NCBI GenBank assembly: GCA_023146255.1
Contig: JAGLCJ010000004.1
Location: forward strand, 62,001 to 126,000
Source of the DNA: Alcanivoracaceae bacterium
GTDB taxonomy: Bacteria; Pseudomonadota; Gammaproteobacteria; Pseudomonadales; Alcanivoracaceae
DNA length: 64,000 bases
Direction: 5' to 3'
Under the pieces are notes generated by a model. It made no database searches. It was not told the origin of the DNA and was given only the letters and a program-made list of their open reading frames with translations. The position numbers and the translations under genes were made by a program. Shown in pieces: positions 10,871-18,654 of this stretch. Position 1 is the first letter of the stretch. Each line of letters starts with the position of its first letter.

Positions 10871-11004
10871 GATGGTGTCCTCCTGTTCCGATGGATGATA
10901 GCGCTGGAGTGGCAGGGAAGTGTGAAAAGGGACCCGAAATTCATTTGAGGGTTCCGGTTAGGTGGTCTACATCCTCCGGTAGGGCATTTGTCGGGCTTTT
11001 TGCT

Positions 11005-11098
11005 CGGCAGTGAGCTTCTACGGTTTGAGTGCCTGTCAGGGTTTCGGGTCCAGTAGTGAACTTCTCCGGCTTGAGTACCTGTCAGGGGTTGCCGGGAC
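11005..11098 (+). repeat. Tandem duplication of the left arm of structured repeat copy 1
   Basis: Two diverged direct copies (about 11005-11050 and 11051-11098) share CTTCT-CGG-TTGAGT-CCTGTCAGGG with a period of 46 nt (TTGAG at 11025 and 11071). The inner copy pairs with the right arm of the hairpin at 11151-11178. Confidence 0.8.
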
Positions 11099-11178
11099 AC
11101 GCCGTGAATACGTCCCTGTAGGCTTGTGTTCGACATCCCTGTCTCACACAGTCCCGGCAACCCCTGACAGGCACTCAA
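11071..11178 (+). repeat. Structured repeat copy 1 (52-nt core with inverted arms)
   Basis: The left arm (11071-11098) and right arm (11151-11178) are inverted repeats matching at 27 of 28 positions. The arms close with GGGAC and GTCCC. The 52-nt core (11099-11150) is nearly identical to copy 2. It contains two small hairpins: TAC/GTA with a 6-nt loop, and GACA/TGTC with loop TCCC. No T-tract follows the arms, so it is not a simple terminator. Confidence 0.85.
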
Positions 11179-11276
11179 TCCTCACATCCTGCTGCTTGCG
11201 TGCATTTCCTCTTTTCGATTTTTACTGTCTTCGTTTTGCTTCACCCCTGATTTTCGGTGGCGCGGTGTCTCCGTTA

Positions 11277-11362
11277 GGCGTGAACGTCGCCGCATCCGGA
11301 GGGTGACCTCAAGTGGAGCGAAGCGGAACAGTCAGCCCGGAGGATGTGGCGGCGGTTGCGCC
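11277..11362. repeat. Imperfect long hairpin of unknown nature
   Basis: Arms at about 11277-11303 and 11336-11362 pair in blocks: GGCG with CGCC, AAC with GTT, CGCCGC with GCGGCG, ATCC with GGAT and GGG with CCC. Small internal loops separate the blocks and a loop of about 32 nt closes the structure. It differs in sequence from the three-copy structured repeat. Confidence 0.5.
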
Positions 11363-11429
11363 CTGGCAAGATGGTGAAGCTGCTTCTTTTGACCATCTAT
11401 CCGCAAAAGCACCAAAGCCATTAGAAAGA

Positions 11430-12569
11430 TCACAGCTGAGTAACAGCACCCGACTCAATCAACGCAGCAACCTCAGCCTCACCGAATCCGGCGCGCAGCA
11501 AAGTCGCTCGGGTATCGGTGCCCGGCTTGCGCATGGACTCGGGCGTGGTACTCGGGGTGCGGGAAAAGCGCGGCGTTGGTGCATGCTGGGTGACGCCATC
11601 GACAGAAATAAAACTGCCGCGGGCAACATTGTGTGGATGCTGCGGCGCTTCCTCGAGACCCAGAACCGGAGCAAAGCAGACATCGCTGCCTTCCATGATC
11701 TCGCACCACTGGTCCCGGGTCTTGCTGCGGAAGATCGCCGCGATCTTTTCTTTCTGTTCCGGCCAGCGCGCTTCGTTCATCTGCTCGGCAAACTCCTCGC
11801 CAAGGCCGGCTTTTTCTTTCAGCAGGGCGTAGAACTGCGGCTCGATACTGCCGATGGAAATGAATTTTCCATCTGCGGTTTCGTAAACGTCGTAGAAATG
11901 GGCGCCGGAGTCGAGCATATGGGTGCCGCGCCGGTCACTGAACAGGCCGTTGCTGCGCAAACCGTAGAACATCGCCATCAGTGCGGCGGAGCCTTCGTGC
12001 ATGGCGCAGTCGATCACCTGACCCTTGCCGGAACGCTGTGCTTCCAGCAGTGCACAGACCATGCCGTAGGCGAGCATCATGCCGCCGCCACCGAAGTCGC
12101 CGATCAGATTCAATGGTAGCGCCGGTTTTTCATCGCGGCGGCCGATCGCATGCAGGGCGCCGGAAATGGAAATATAGTTGATGTCGTGGCCGGCGGACTG
12201 CGCCAGCGGGCCGGTCTGGCCCCAGCCGGTCATGCGGCCGTAAACCAGTTTCGGGTTGCGGGCCATGCAGGCATCCGGGCCGACGCCGAGGCGTTCGGCG
12301 ACGCCGGGTCGGTAGCCTTCGAAAATGGCATCGGCGCTTTCGCACAGTTTCAGCAAGGCGGCGACGCCATCCGGGTGTTTCAGATTGACGGAAATACTTT
12401 GCCGGTTGCGGAACAACACATCATGACCACCTTCAGCGGTGGGGTTGCCGCCGGGACGGTCAATGCGGATCACTTCTGCGCCCATATCAGCCAGCATCAT
12501 GCCGCAGAATGGACCCGGGCCAATGCCGGACAGCTCGAGAATACGAAAACCGGAAAGCGGACCTGCCAT
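11430..12569 (-). CDS. CaiB/BaiF family (class III) CoA-transferase, alpha-methylacyl-CoA racemase-like
   Basis: This 379-residue enzyme belongs to the family that moves CoA between carboxylic acids or racemises 2-methylacyl-CoA. It has the N-terminal ADMGAEVIRIDRP motif (about residues 28-40), a conserved YGRMTGWGQTGP stretch (about 119-130) followed by AGHDINYI, and a GGGMMLAYG glycine loop. Racemase-like features (GHDINYI, GDFGGGGM) favour an AMACR-type activity over CaiB. The ATG at 12569 has GGAGG upstream. The slightly longer reading frame starts at a TTG without support. A second family member is at 27956-29137. Confidence 0.9.
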   Translation of the reverse strand: MAGPLSGFRILELSGIGPGPFCGMMLADMGAEVIRIDRPGGNPTAEGGHDVLFRNRQSISVNLKHPDGVAALLKLCESADAIFEGYRPGVAERLGVGPDACMARNPKLVYGRMTGWGQTGPLAQSAGHDINYISISGALHAIGRRDEKPALPLNLIGDFGGGGMMLAYGMVCALLEAQRSGKGQVIDCAMHEGSAALMAMFYGLRSNGLFSDRRGTHMLDSGAHFYDVYETADGKFISIGSIEPQFYALLKEKAGLGEEFAEQMNEARWPEQKEKIAAIFRSKTRDQWCEIMEGSDVCFAPVLGLEEAPQHPHNVARGSFISVDGVTQHAPTPRFSRTPSTTPESMRKPGTDTRATLLRAGFGEAEVAALIESGAVTQL

Positions 12570-12658
12570 GTGCAACCTCCATAAATGTCAGGGGAGGGAG
12601 GCTAGCAAGGATGCCGCTGCGCGCCCATGACCGCGCTGATCAGGGCACGCAGATTTCG

Positions 12659-13282
12659 TCAGGGGGTGAGGCCAGCCTTCTGCAGGGCTTTGGCCAGACG
12701 CTCGCACTGGCTGCGGGCGATGGCGCTGGTCTGGTTGGCTTCACGGGTATGGATCAGGCCGCTCCAGAGCAGGTCACCGTTGCTGCGCTGCAGACGCAGC
12801 TCGACATCCTGTTCGTTCGCCTCAGCGACCGGCTTGTCAGCGCCAGCGAGGGTCAGTTCAAAGCCCGGGGTGCGCGGTGAGGCATCGCTGCTGGCGCGGC
12901 GTTCTTCGCTGACCACGTTTTCCGGTGGCATTTGCAGCGGCAGTAGCAGCAGGGCACTGATTTCTGCGGTAAGCACCGCATCGAAACCACGGCTGCTGCC
13001 CAGCTGCAGCAATACATCCCGCTCCGGCAGGTCCGGCAGCAGGGTATGACTGGCGGTAATTTTCAGCTGCCTGCTGTCAAAGCTTCTGGCGCAGGCGAGC
13101 TCCCAGTCGCGACGCAGTGGCAGCTCGTTGGAGTAGCCCACCAGAAGCAGGTTACGCACCGGCGTTTCCCCGGGGCCGGCACTGTGCCGGGTGACCACTG
13201 TCGAGGTGCTGGCACAGCCAGCACAGATCACCAGCAGGGTTGTTACCGCAATCAATCGGGTAGTGATGGTCGCGCTAGTCAT
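12659..13282 (-). CDS. Hypothetical exported protein, possible lipoprotein
   Basis: I do not recognise a family. The 207-residue product starts with a signal-like segment (TRLIAVTTLLVICAGCAS). A cysteine at residue 23 in the context CAGC could be a lipidation site, although the residue at -3 is Cys rather than Leu. The mature part has mixed alpha/beta character and no membrane segment. The downstream ceramidase-like gene is upstream on this strand, 67 nt away. Codon use resembles the neighbours and supports a real gene. Confidence 0.7.
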   Translation of the reverse strand: MTSATITTRLIAVTTLLVICAGCASTSTVVTRHSAGPGETPVRNLLLVGYSNELPLRRDWELACARSFDSRQLKITASHTLLPDLPERDVLLQLGSSRGFDAVLTAEISALLLLPLQMPPENVVSEERRASSDASPRTPGFELTLAGADKPVAEANEQDVELRLQRSNGDLLWSGLIHTREANQTSAIARSQCERLAKALQKAGLTP

Positions 13283-13349
13283 GGGCGCTCCTGCGCTATT
13301 GTTTGCCGGTCAGTGTAGCAGCGGTTTCCGGCAAAACCTTGATCCCGGT

Positions 13350-15353
13350 TCAGAACCAGTCAGAAACCAGTGCCGGGATATCGTCACGGCTTCGTACGAT
13401 CAGCCGGTGACGCTGGTCGGCGCCCAGTGCCGGATTGAACCAGCGCAGTTCATAGCGGGCACTGTCGCCGTCATCTTCAAGCAGGCGGATTTGCAGGTCG
13501 GTACCTTCGTCGCTGGCAACGATGTCACCAGCATCATTCTCGACATACAGCAAAGGCTCGTGCAGCACCATCAGGGCCGGAGGTTCGGCGCGGATGGTCA
13601 CTGTCCAGTACGGCTCCAGTGGCAGTTCGCCACGCACAAAACGGGGCTTGTCGATCACGCTGCGCTCGGCACGCCAGCTGCCCGGTTCTGGCCAGAACTG
13701 GCGGCTGACCAGGTCAAAGCGATACTCGGCCGGTATATCACTGACTGTTCCATCGGCGATCAGTTCGGCGCTCAGCTGTGCAAACTGTCCGCGCAGAAAC
13801 GACAGTGTCTGCGGTCCATAAATCGTGTGACCGCCTTCGTAATATTGCAGGGCATACTCGGCCGGTGTGGTGACATAACCGAACATGCCATTGGCGAGGC
13901 TGGAGATTTCCACCAGCCAGTCGCCGTCCGGCAATTGCGCCTGCACTTCCTTGCGGATCGCGTTGCCGCTTTCCAGTGTGACTTCCCAGGGCGCGGTGAC
14001 CAGTACCAGATCATTGATGCGCAATACCTGTAGCAGGGCGCGATGCGGGTAGCGATCGGCCGGCAGTAATAACTGCAGTTTCGACAGCATCCATTGTTTT
14101 ACCCCGTGGCAGCCATCGGTAAAGGCGCTGCGTGGCCAGCCTTCCTGCAAATAGGGCAGCCAGGCAATCGGAAAAACTTCGTCGCCATTGGCGGCGCCGG
14201 CGGTGGCGGCACCGACAATGGCGCGCTCGCATAACCCGAAGCGGGCGTTGTCATTCAGTTCAAGCACGTTGAGCAAACGGCTGCCACTTTGCAGGGTCAG
14301 TTCGCTGTTCAGGTTTGCGCCGAGGGATTGCCATAGATTGATGGCTTCACTGGCCAGTGCCTTGCCGATCCGTCGCGAGGCAATATCGCCGCGCTCGCCC
14401 AGATGCCAGGCTGGATTATTGTCGGCGTGGGTGCCCTGAAACGGACCATGGATGGCATGAAAAGGTGTGCCTGTGGCGGTGATGGCAGCTTCAACATCAC
14501 GGGCCAGCCAGGCCCAGACATCGGCGTGATACGGTGCAGTAAAAGCGGGAATGCTGGTGCCATGAATCGAGAAGGCGGTCAGGGCACCGGCGGGATAGAA
14601 GTTGCCGTCATCGTGCTGCAGATCAATTCGCAGCATGGTCATTTGCGGATTGACCGCGCGGAATGCCAGCGCTTCATCGATCTGGTCGGCGGGAATATCA
14701 AAGTTGTTGGCCCAGGCCTCCACCGAGCGGTTACGGGTCAGCCCCCACACCGGCACCTGGCCGCTGGCAAAGCGTGCCGGACGGCGTTGCTCGAATGCTT
14801 CGATCACCGCATCGCTGATGCGGCTGGCGAGAAATTCGAACATCACCGGGTCAAAGCCGGGCCGGTTGGCGCCGAAAACATTATAGAAATCGCTGTCGAG
14901 AAAATTGGCCGGGCCGGTGTGGGTATGGGTCACCAGCAGGGTCAGGGCGTGGGCGGGGATATCGGTGCGGGCGGCAATGCGCTCGGCAATGACATGATGC
15001 AGTGCCAGCGAACCGCTGCCGAGATCCAGCTGCACCAGCGCCATCGGTTCGCCGTCGTTGCCGCGCAGATAAAAGGCCCGGGCTTTCAGTCGGGTGCGAA
15101 AGCCGTCCGAATCCTTTGCCCAGGCCGAGTAACCGAACTTCGGCATGCCGATCGGCGGGGTAATATCGATCACCGCCATACCAGCCTCGGCCTGTGCCGG
15201 TGGCGGCAACAGTAGCGGTGCCTGCAGTTGTCCTGCCAGTGCATGGCTCGGGTAGCTGACAAAGGGACGACTTTCGATATACAGCGCCACGCCGGCACCC
15301 ACCAGAATCAGCAGGAACAGATAACGCCAGCGACGGGAACGGGAGCGGGCCAT
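13350..15353 (-). CDS. Neutral/alkaline non-lysosomal ceramidase-like hydrolase, membrane anchored
   Basis: Members hydrolyse the amide bond of ceramides to sphingosine and fatty acid, using zinc. The 667-residue product has an N-terminal basic and hydrophobic anchor (about residues 8-26) and then the ceramidase opening (AVIDITPPIGMPKFGYS). The LLVTHTHTGPANF metal-binding motif is near residue 140. Further family-like stretches include FSIHGTSIPAF and GPFQGTHADNNPAW. The C-terminal 130 residues form a beta-rich domain as in known ceramidases. Substrate could be another lipid amide, because most gammaproteobacteria lack sphingolipids of their own. Confidence 0.82.
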   Translation of the reverse strand: MARSRSRRWRYLFLLILVGAGVALYIESRPFVSYPSHALAGQLQAPLLLPPPAQAEAGMAVIDITPPIGMPKFGYSAWAKDSDGFRTRLKARAFYLRGNDGEPMALVQLDLGSGSLALHHVIAERIAARTDIPAHALTLLVTHTHTGPANFLDSDFYNVFGANRPGFDPVMFEFLASRISDAVIEAFEQRRPARFASGQVPVWGLTRNRSVEAWANNFDIPADQIDEALAFRAVNPQMTMLRIDLQHDDGNFYPAGALTAFSIHGTSIPAFTAPYHADVWAWLARDVEAAITATGTPFHAIHGPFQGTHADNNPAWHLGERGDIASRRIGKALASEAINLWQSLGANLNSELTLQSGSRLLNVLELNDNARFGLCERAIVGAATAGAANGDEVFPIAWLPYLQEGWPRSAFTDGCHGVKQWMLSKLQLLLPADRYPHRALLQVLRINDLVLVTAPWEVTLESGNAIRKEVQAQLPDGDWLVEISSLANGMFGYVTTPAEYALQYYEGGHTIYGPQTLSFLRGQFAQLSAELIADGTVSDIPAEYRFDLVSRQFWPEPGSWRAERSVIDKPRFVRGELPLEPYWTVTIRAEPPALMVLHEPLLYVENDAGDIVASDEGTDLQIRLLEDDGDSARYELRWFNPALGADQRHRLIVRSRDDIPALVSDWF

Positions 15354-15554
15354 GGGCAGACCTCTTGTACGGGTTAAGGCGCCAGTCTAGCGATCCGGCG
15401 ATTTGCTGCAATCAGGTATTGGTACCATAGTGCCGTTTTCCTGATTTGGGTGATCCTGACGGTTACGGTAGACTGCGCCCCCTTCGCCCCGGCCACGCTG
15501 CCGCTGCCTATGCCTCTGGCGCCGTCTGGTGCCCCGAACTGCCCGGAAAACTGA

Positions 15555-17069
15555 ATGTTACACAGCATCAAGAGAGAATGGTTCGCCAACCTGCGTGGCG
15601 ATCTGCTGGCCGGTATTGTTGTCGCGCTGGCGCTGATTCCCGAGGCGATTGCCTTTTCCATTATTGCCGGCGTTGATCCCAAGGTCGGCTTGTATGCGTC
15701 CTTCTGCATTGCCGTGGTGACCGCCTTTGCCGGCGGCCGGCCGGGGATGATTTCTGCTGCCACTGGCGCCATGGCGCTGCTGATGGTGACGCTGGTACGT
15801 GATCATGGCCTGCAGTATCTGCTGGCCGCAACCCTGCTGACCGGCGTGTTGCAGATCATCATGGCGTTTATCCGTGTTGATGTGCTGATGCGGTTTGTCT
15901 CGCGTTCGGTGATCACCGGGTTTGTGAATGCGTTGGCGATTCTGATCTTCATGGCCCAGCTGCCTGAGTTGGGCGGTCTGGTTTGGGTGGATGGTGCGCC
16001 GTCGCTGACCTTGATGGGCTGGCAGGTGTATGCGCTGGTTGTTGTTGGTCTGGGCATTATTTACCTGCTGCCGTTGCTGACCAGGGCGGTGCCATCGCCG
16101 CTGGTCAGTATCGTGGTATTGACCGGCGTGGCCGTGTATCTCGGTCTCGATGTACGCACCGTCGGTGACATGGGCGAATTGCCTGATGCGCTACCGGTTT
16201 TTCTGTTGCCACAGATTCCGCTCAATCTGGAAACCCTGACGATCATTTTCCCGATTTCCATGTCGCTGGCCGTGGTGGGGCTGCTTGAGTCGTTGATGAC
16301 GGCGACCATCGTTGATGACCTCACCGATACCGACAGCAATAAACGGCGCGAATGCAAGGCGCAGGGCATCGCCAATATCGGCGCCGGACTGATGGGGGGC
16401 ATGGCCGGCTGCGCCATGATTGGCCAGTCAGTGATCAATGTGCAGTCCGGTGGCCGTGGCCGACTGTCCTGCCTGACCGCCGGTGTGCTGTTGCTGCTGA
16501 TGGTGGTATTTCTTGACGAGTGGGTCTCACGGATTCCGATGGCGGCGTTGGTGGCGGTGATGATCATGGTGTCGATCGGCACCTTCAACTGGGCGTCTTT
16601 TGCCAATTTGCGCAAGCATCCGCCGAGCAGCAGTCTGGTGATGCTGGCCACAGTGATCGTGGTGGTGGCCACCCACAATCTGGCGCTTGGCGTGCTGGTC
16701 GGGGTACTCCTCAGTGGTGTGTTCTTTGCCCATAAGGTCGGCCAGATTCTCTATATCGGTTCCGAGCTGGATGATGCCGGCGATACTCGCCGTTACGAGG
16801 TGGTAGGTCAGGTATTCTTCAGCTCGGCCGATGCCTTCGTCGCCGCCTTTGACTTCAAGGAAGCGCTGCACAAGGTGGTGATTGATTTGCATCGCGCCCA
16901 TTTCTGGGATATCACCGCTATCAGTGCTCTGGATAAAGTGGTGGTGAAGTTCCGCCGGGATGGAACCGAGGTGGAAGTGATAGGGTTAAACGAGGCCAGT
17001 GCGACGCTGGTGGATCGCTTTGCGGTGCATGACAAACCCGATGCCGTGGAACGGCTGATGGGGCACTAG
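15555..17069 (+). CDS. SulP family inorganic anion transporter with STAS domain
   Basis: This 504-residue protein has about ten to twelve membrane segments. The N-terminal [20 protein letters not shown] motif is typical of SulP sulfate/bicarbonate carriers, and a STAS domain lies at about residues 405-500. The STAS region includes [20 protein letters not shown]. It is followed 11 nt later by a universal stress protein gene, a common pairing for bicarbonate-type SulP proteins. The anion is not determinable from sequence. Confidence 0.93.
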   Translation: MLHSIKREWFANLRGDLLAGIVVALALIPEAIAFSIIAGVDPKVGLYASFCIAVVTAFAGGRPGMISAATGAMALLMVTLVRDHGLQYLLAATLLTGVLQIIMAFIRVDVLMRFVSRSVITGFVNALAILIFMAQLPELGGLVWVDGAPSLTLMGWQVYALVVVGLGIIYLLPLLTRAVPSPLVSIVVLTGVAVYLGLDVRTVGDMGELPDALPVFLLPQIPLNLETLTIIFPISMSLAVVGLLESLMTATIVDDLTDTDSNKRRECKAQGIANIGAGLMGGMAGCAMIGQSVINVQSGGRGRLSCLTAGVLLLLMVVFLDEWVSRIPMAALVAVMIMVSIGTFNWASFANLRKHPPSSSLVMLATVIVVVATHNLALGVLVGVLLSGVFFAHKVGQILYIGSELDDAGDTRRYEVVGQVFFSSADAFVAAFDFKEALHKVVIDLHRAHFWDITAISALDKVVVKFRRDGTEVEVIGLNEASATLVDRFAVHDKPDAVERLMGH

Positions 17070-17080
17070 GGAGAATAATA

Positions 17081-17932
17081 ATGACGCATGTGATGGCCTG
17101 TATTGATGGTTCCCGTGCCTCGAAGGCGGTGTGCGATTACGCCGCCTGGGCGAGTCAGCGTCTGGAGGCACAGCTGACCTTTCTGCATGTGCTTGACCGG
17201 ACCGGTTACACCAGTGCCGCCAACCTCAGTGGCAGCATCGGCCTGGGTGCCCAGGAAGCGTTGCTGGAGGAGCTTGCCGCGCTGGATGAACAACGCAGCC
17301 GACTGGCTCTGCAGCAGGGCCGGCTGATGCTGGAAGCAGCGGTGGAGCGGGCCATCAATGACGGCGTCAAGGCGCCGATGATGCGCCAGCGTCATGGTGA
17401 TCTGGTGGAGACACTGGCCGAACTGGAAAACGATATCCGTCTGCTGGTGATTGGTCGGCAGGGCGAGGATGGCGATCAGGTTGGCCAGCACCTTGGCGGT
17501 CATGTCGAGCGGGTGATCCGTACCCTGCATCGGCCGATACTGATTACCCAGCAACAGTATCAGGCGCCATCACGAATCATGCTGGGTTTTGATGCCAGTG
17601 CCACTACCCGCAAGGGCGTCGAGATGCTCGCGGCCAGCCCGCTGTTTCGCGGCTTGCCCTGCCACGTGGTGCTGGTCGGCGCCGATACTGATGACCATCG
17701 CGCACAACTGGAATGGGCCAGAAAGACGCTGGAGACTGCCGGCCATGATGCGGTCATCGCGATTGTTGCTGGCGAGGTGGAAACCGCTTTGCGCGAGTAC
17801 CAGCTTAAAGAGCAGATTGATCTGATGGTGATTGGTGCCTATGGCCATTCCCGTATCCGTCAGTTCTTTGTTGGCAGCACCACCAACCACATGATCATGA
17901 ATGCGCAGGTACCGTTGCTGGTGTTGCGTTGA
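17081..17932 (+). CDS. Universal stress protein with two tandem Usp domains
   Basis: This 283-residue protein consists of two Usp domains (about 1-150 and 160-283). The second has a canonical ATP-binding pattern in GAYGHSRIRQFFVGSTT near the C-terminus (Gly-x2-Gly-x9-Gly-Ser). The equivalent in the first domain is degenerate, so only one site may bind nucleotide. Its position directly behind sulP suggests a regulatory or protective role for the transporter. Confidence 0.93.
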   Translation: MTHVMACIDGSRASKAVCDYAAWASQRLEAQLTFLHVLDRTGYTSAANLSGSIGLGAQEALLEELAALDEQRSRLALQQGRLMLEAAVERAINDGVKAPMMRQRHGDLVETLAELENDIRLLVIGRQGEDGDQVGQHLGGHVERVIRTLHRPILITQQQYQAPSRIMLGFDASATTRKGVEMLAASPLFRGLPCHVVLVGADTDDHRAQLEWARKTLETAGHDAVIAIVAGEVETALREYQLKEQIDLMVIGAYGHSRIRQFFVGSTTNHMIMNAQVPLLVLR

Positions 17933-17958
17933 CCCCGATGCGTTGATTCAGGAGTTGT

Positions 17959-18654
17959 ATGATCCATACCGGTGATGATCTGGTTGAACGTCCCGGCCGT
18001 GTCTGGGTGTTTGTCGGTGGTGCGCTGCTGGCGGCGATTGCCGGTTATGTCAACGTGGTCATGTTGGGCTTTTTTGCTGTGCCGGTAAGTCATATGACGG
18101 GCGCAGTATCGCGTTTGAGCATTGATCTGGCAGAACAGGATCTGATCGACCTGACGTTGATCGCCGGTATTGTCGCCGGCTTCATGCTCGGTGCGCTGGT
18201 GTCAGGCATGGTGGTCGGTGCAACCACCCTGCGCGCCGGCCGGCGCTATGGTGTGGTGTTGATGGTGCAGGGGGTGATGCTGGCACTGGCGACATGGATG
18301 GCGCTGGAAAGTATCGCGCTGGCGGTGCCGGTGGCGGCTTTTGTCTGTGGTTTGCAAAACGCCATGGCGAGCAGTTATCGCGGTCTGGTGCTACGCACCA
18401 CCCACGTCACCGGCGTGGTCACCGATATCGGCGTGTTGATCGGCCAGCGGTTGCGACAAAAGCAGATCCGTATCTGGAAGCTGTGGCTGTTGCTGACCTT
18501 GTTGTTGGCATTTTTTTCCGGCGGCTTCTCCGGGGCCCTGCTGTTTCATGCGCTCGGCATGATGGCATTAGCGCTACCGGCATCGGTGTGCCTGCTGGTC
18601 GGTGCCGTGTACGTCTGGATTCAGCACCAGCGCCATCACACCGCCGGTCTGTAA
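17959..18654 (+). CDS. YoaK/DUF1275 family membrane protein
   Basis: This 231-residue protein has six hydrophobic segments. It has the DUF1275 features: an early AAIAGYVNVVMLGFF segment and a central GLQNAMASSYRGLVLRTTHVTG motif. Family function is unknown. It is 26 nt after the usp gene and may share its transcript. The 3' end overlaps the convergent ABC permease gene by 19 nt. Confidence 0.9.
   Translation: MIHTGDDLVERPGRVWVFVGGALLAAIAGYVNVVMLGFFAVPVSHMTGAVSRLSIDLAEQDLIDLTLIAGIVAGFMLGALVSGMVVGATTLRAGRRYGVVLMVQGVMLALATWMALESIALAVPVAAFVCGLQNAMASSYRGLVLRTTHVTGVVTDIGVLIGQRLRQKQIRIWKLWLLLTLLLAFFSGGFSGALLFHALGMMALALPASVCLLVGAVYVWIQHQRHHTAGL

Larger units (their letters stand above)
10871..11429. 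other. Gene-free stretch between msrA and a CoA-transferase gene
   Basis: About 560 nt carry no convincing coding sequence. The stretch contains a 46-nt direct duplication (about 11005-11098), copy 1 of a structured repeat (11071-11178) and a separate imperfect long hairpin (about 11277-11362). Short frames in it lack family features and cross the hairpins. The msrA promoter should lie at its left end, but no clear -35/-10 pair was seen. Confidence 0.7.

Noticed and set aside
11071..11178. Simple rho-independent terminator
   Set aside because: The loop is 52 nt long with its own hairpins and no T-tract follows either arm.
11313..12119. Plus-strand open frame over the CoA-transferase gene
   Set aside because: It is mostly antisense to a well-supported enzyme gene and begins in the imperfect hairpin.
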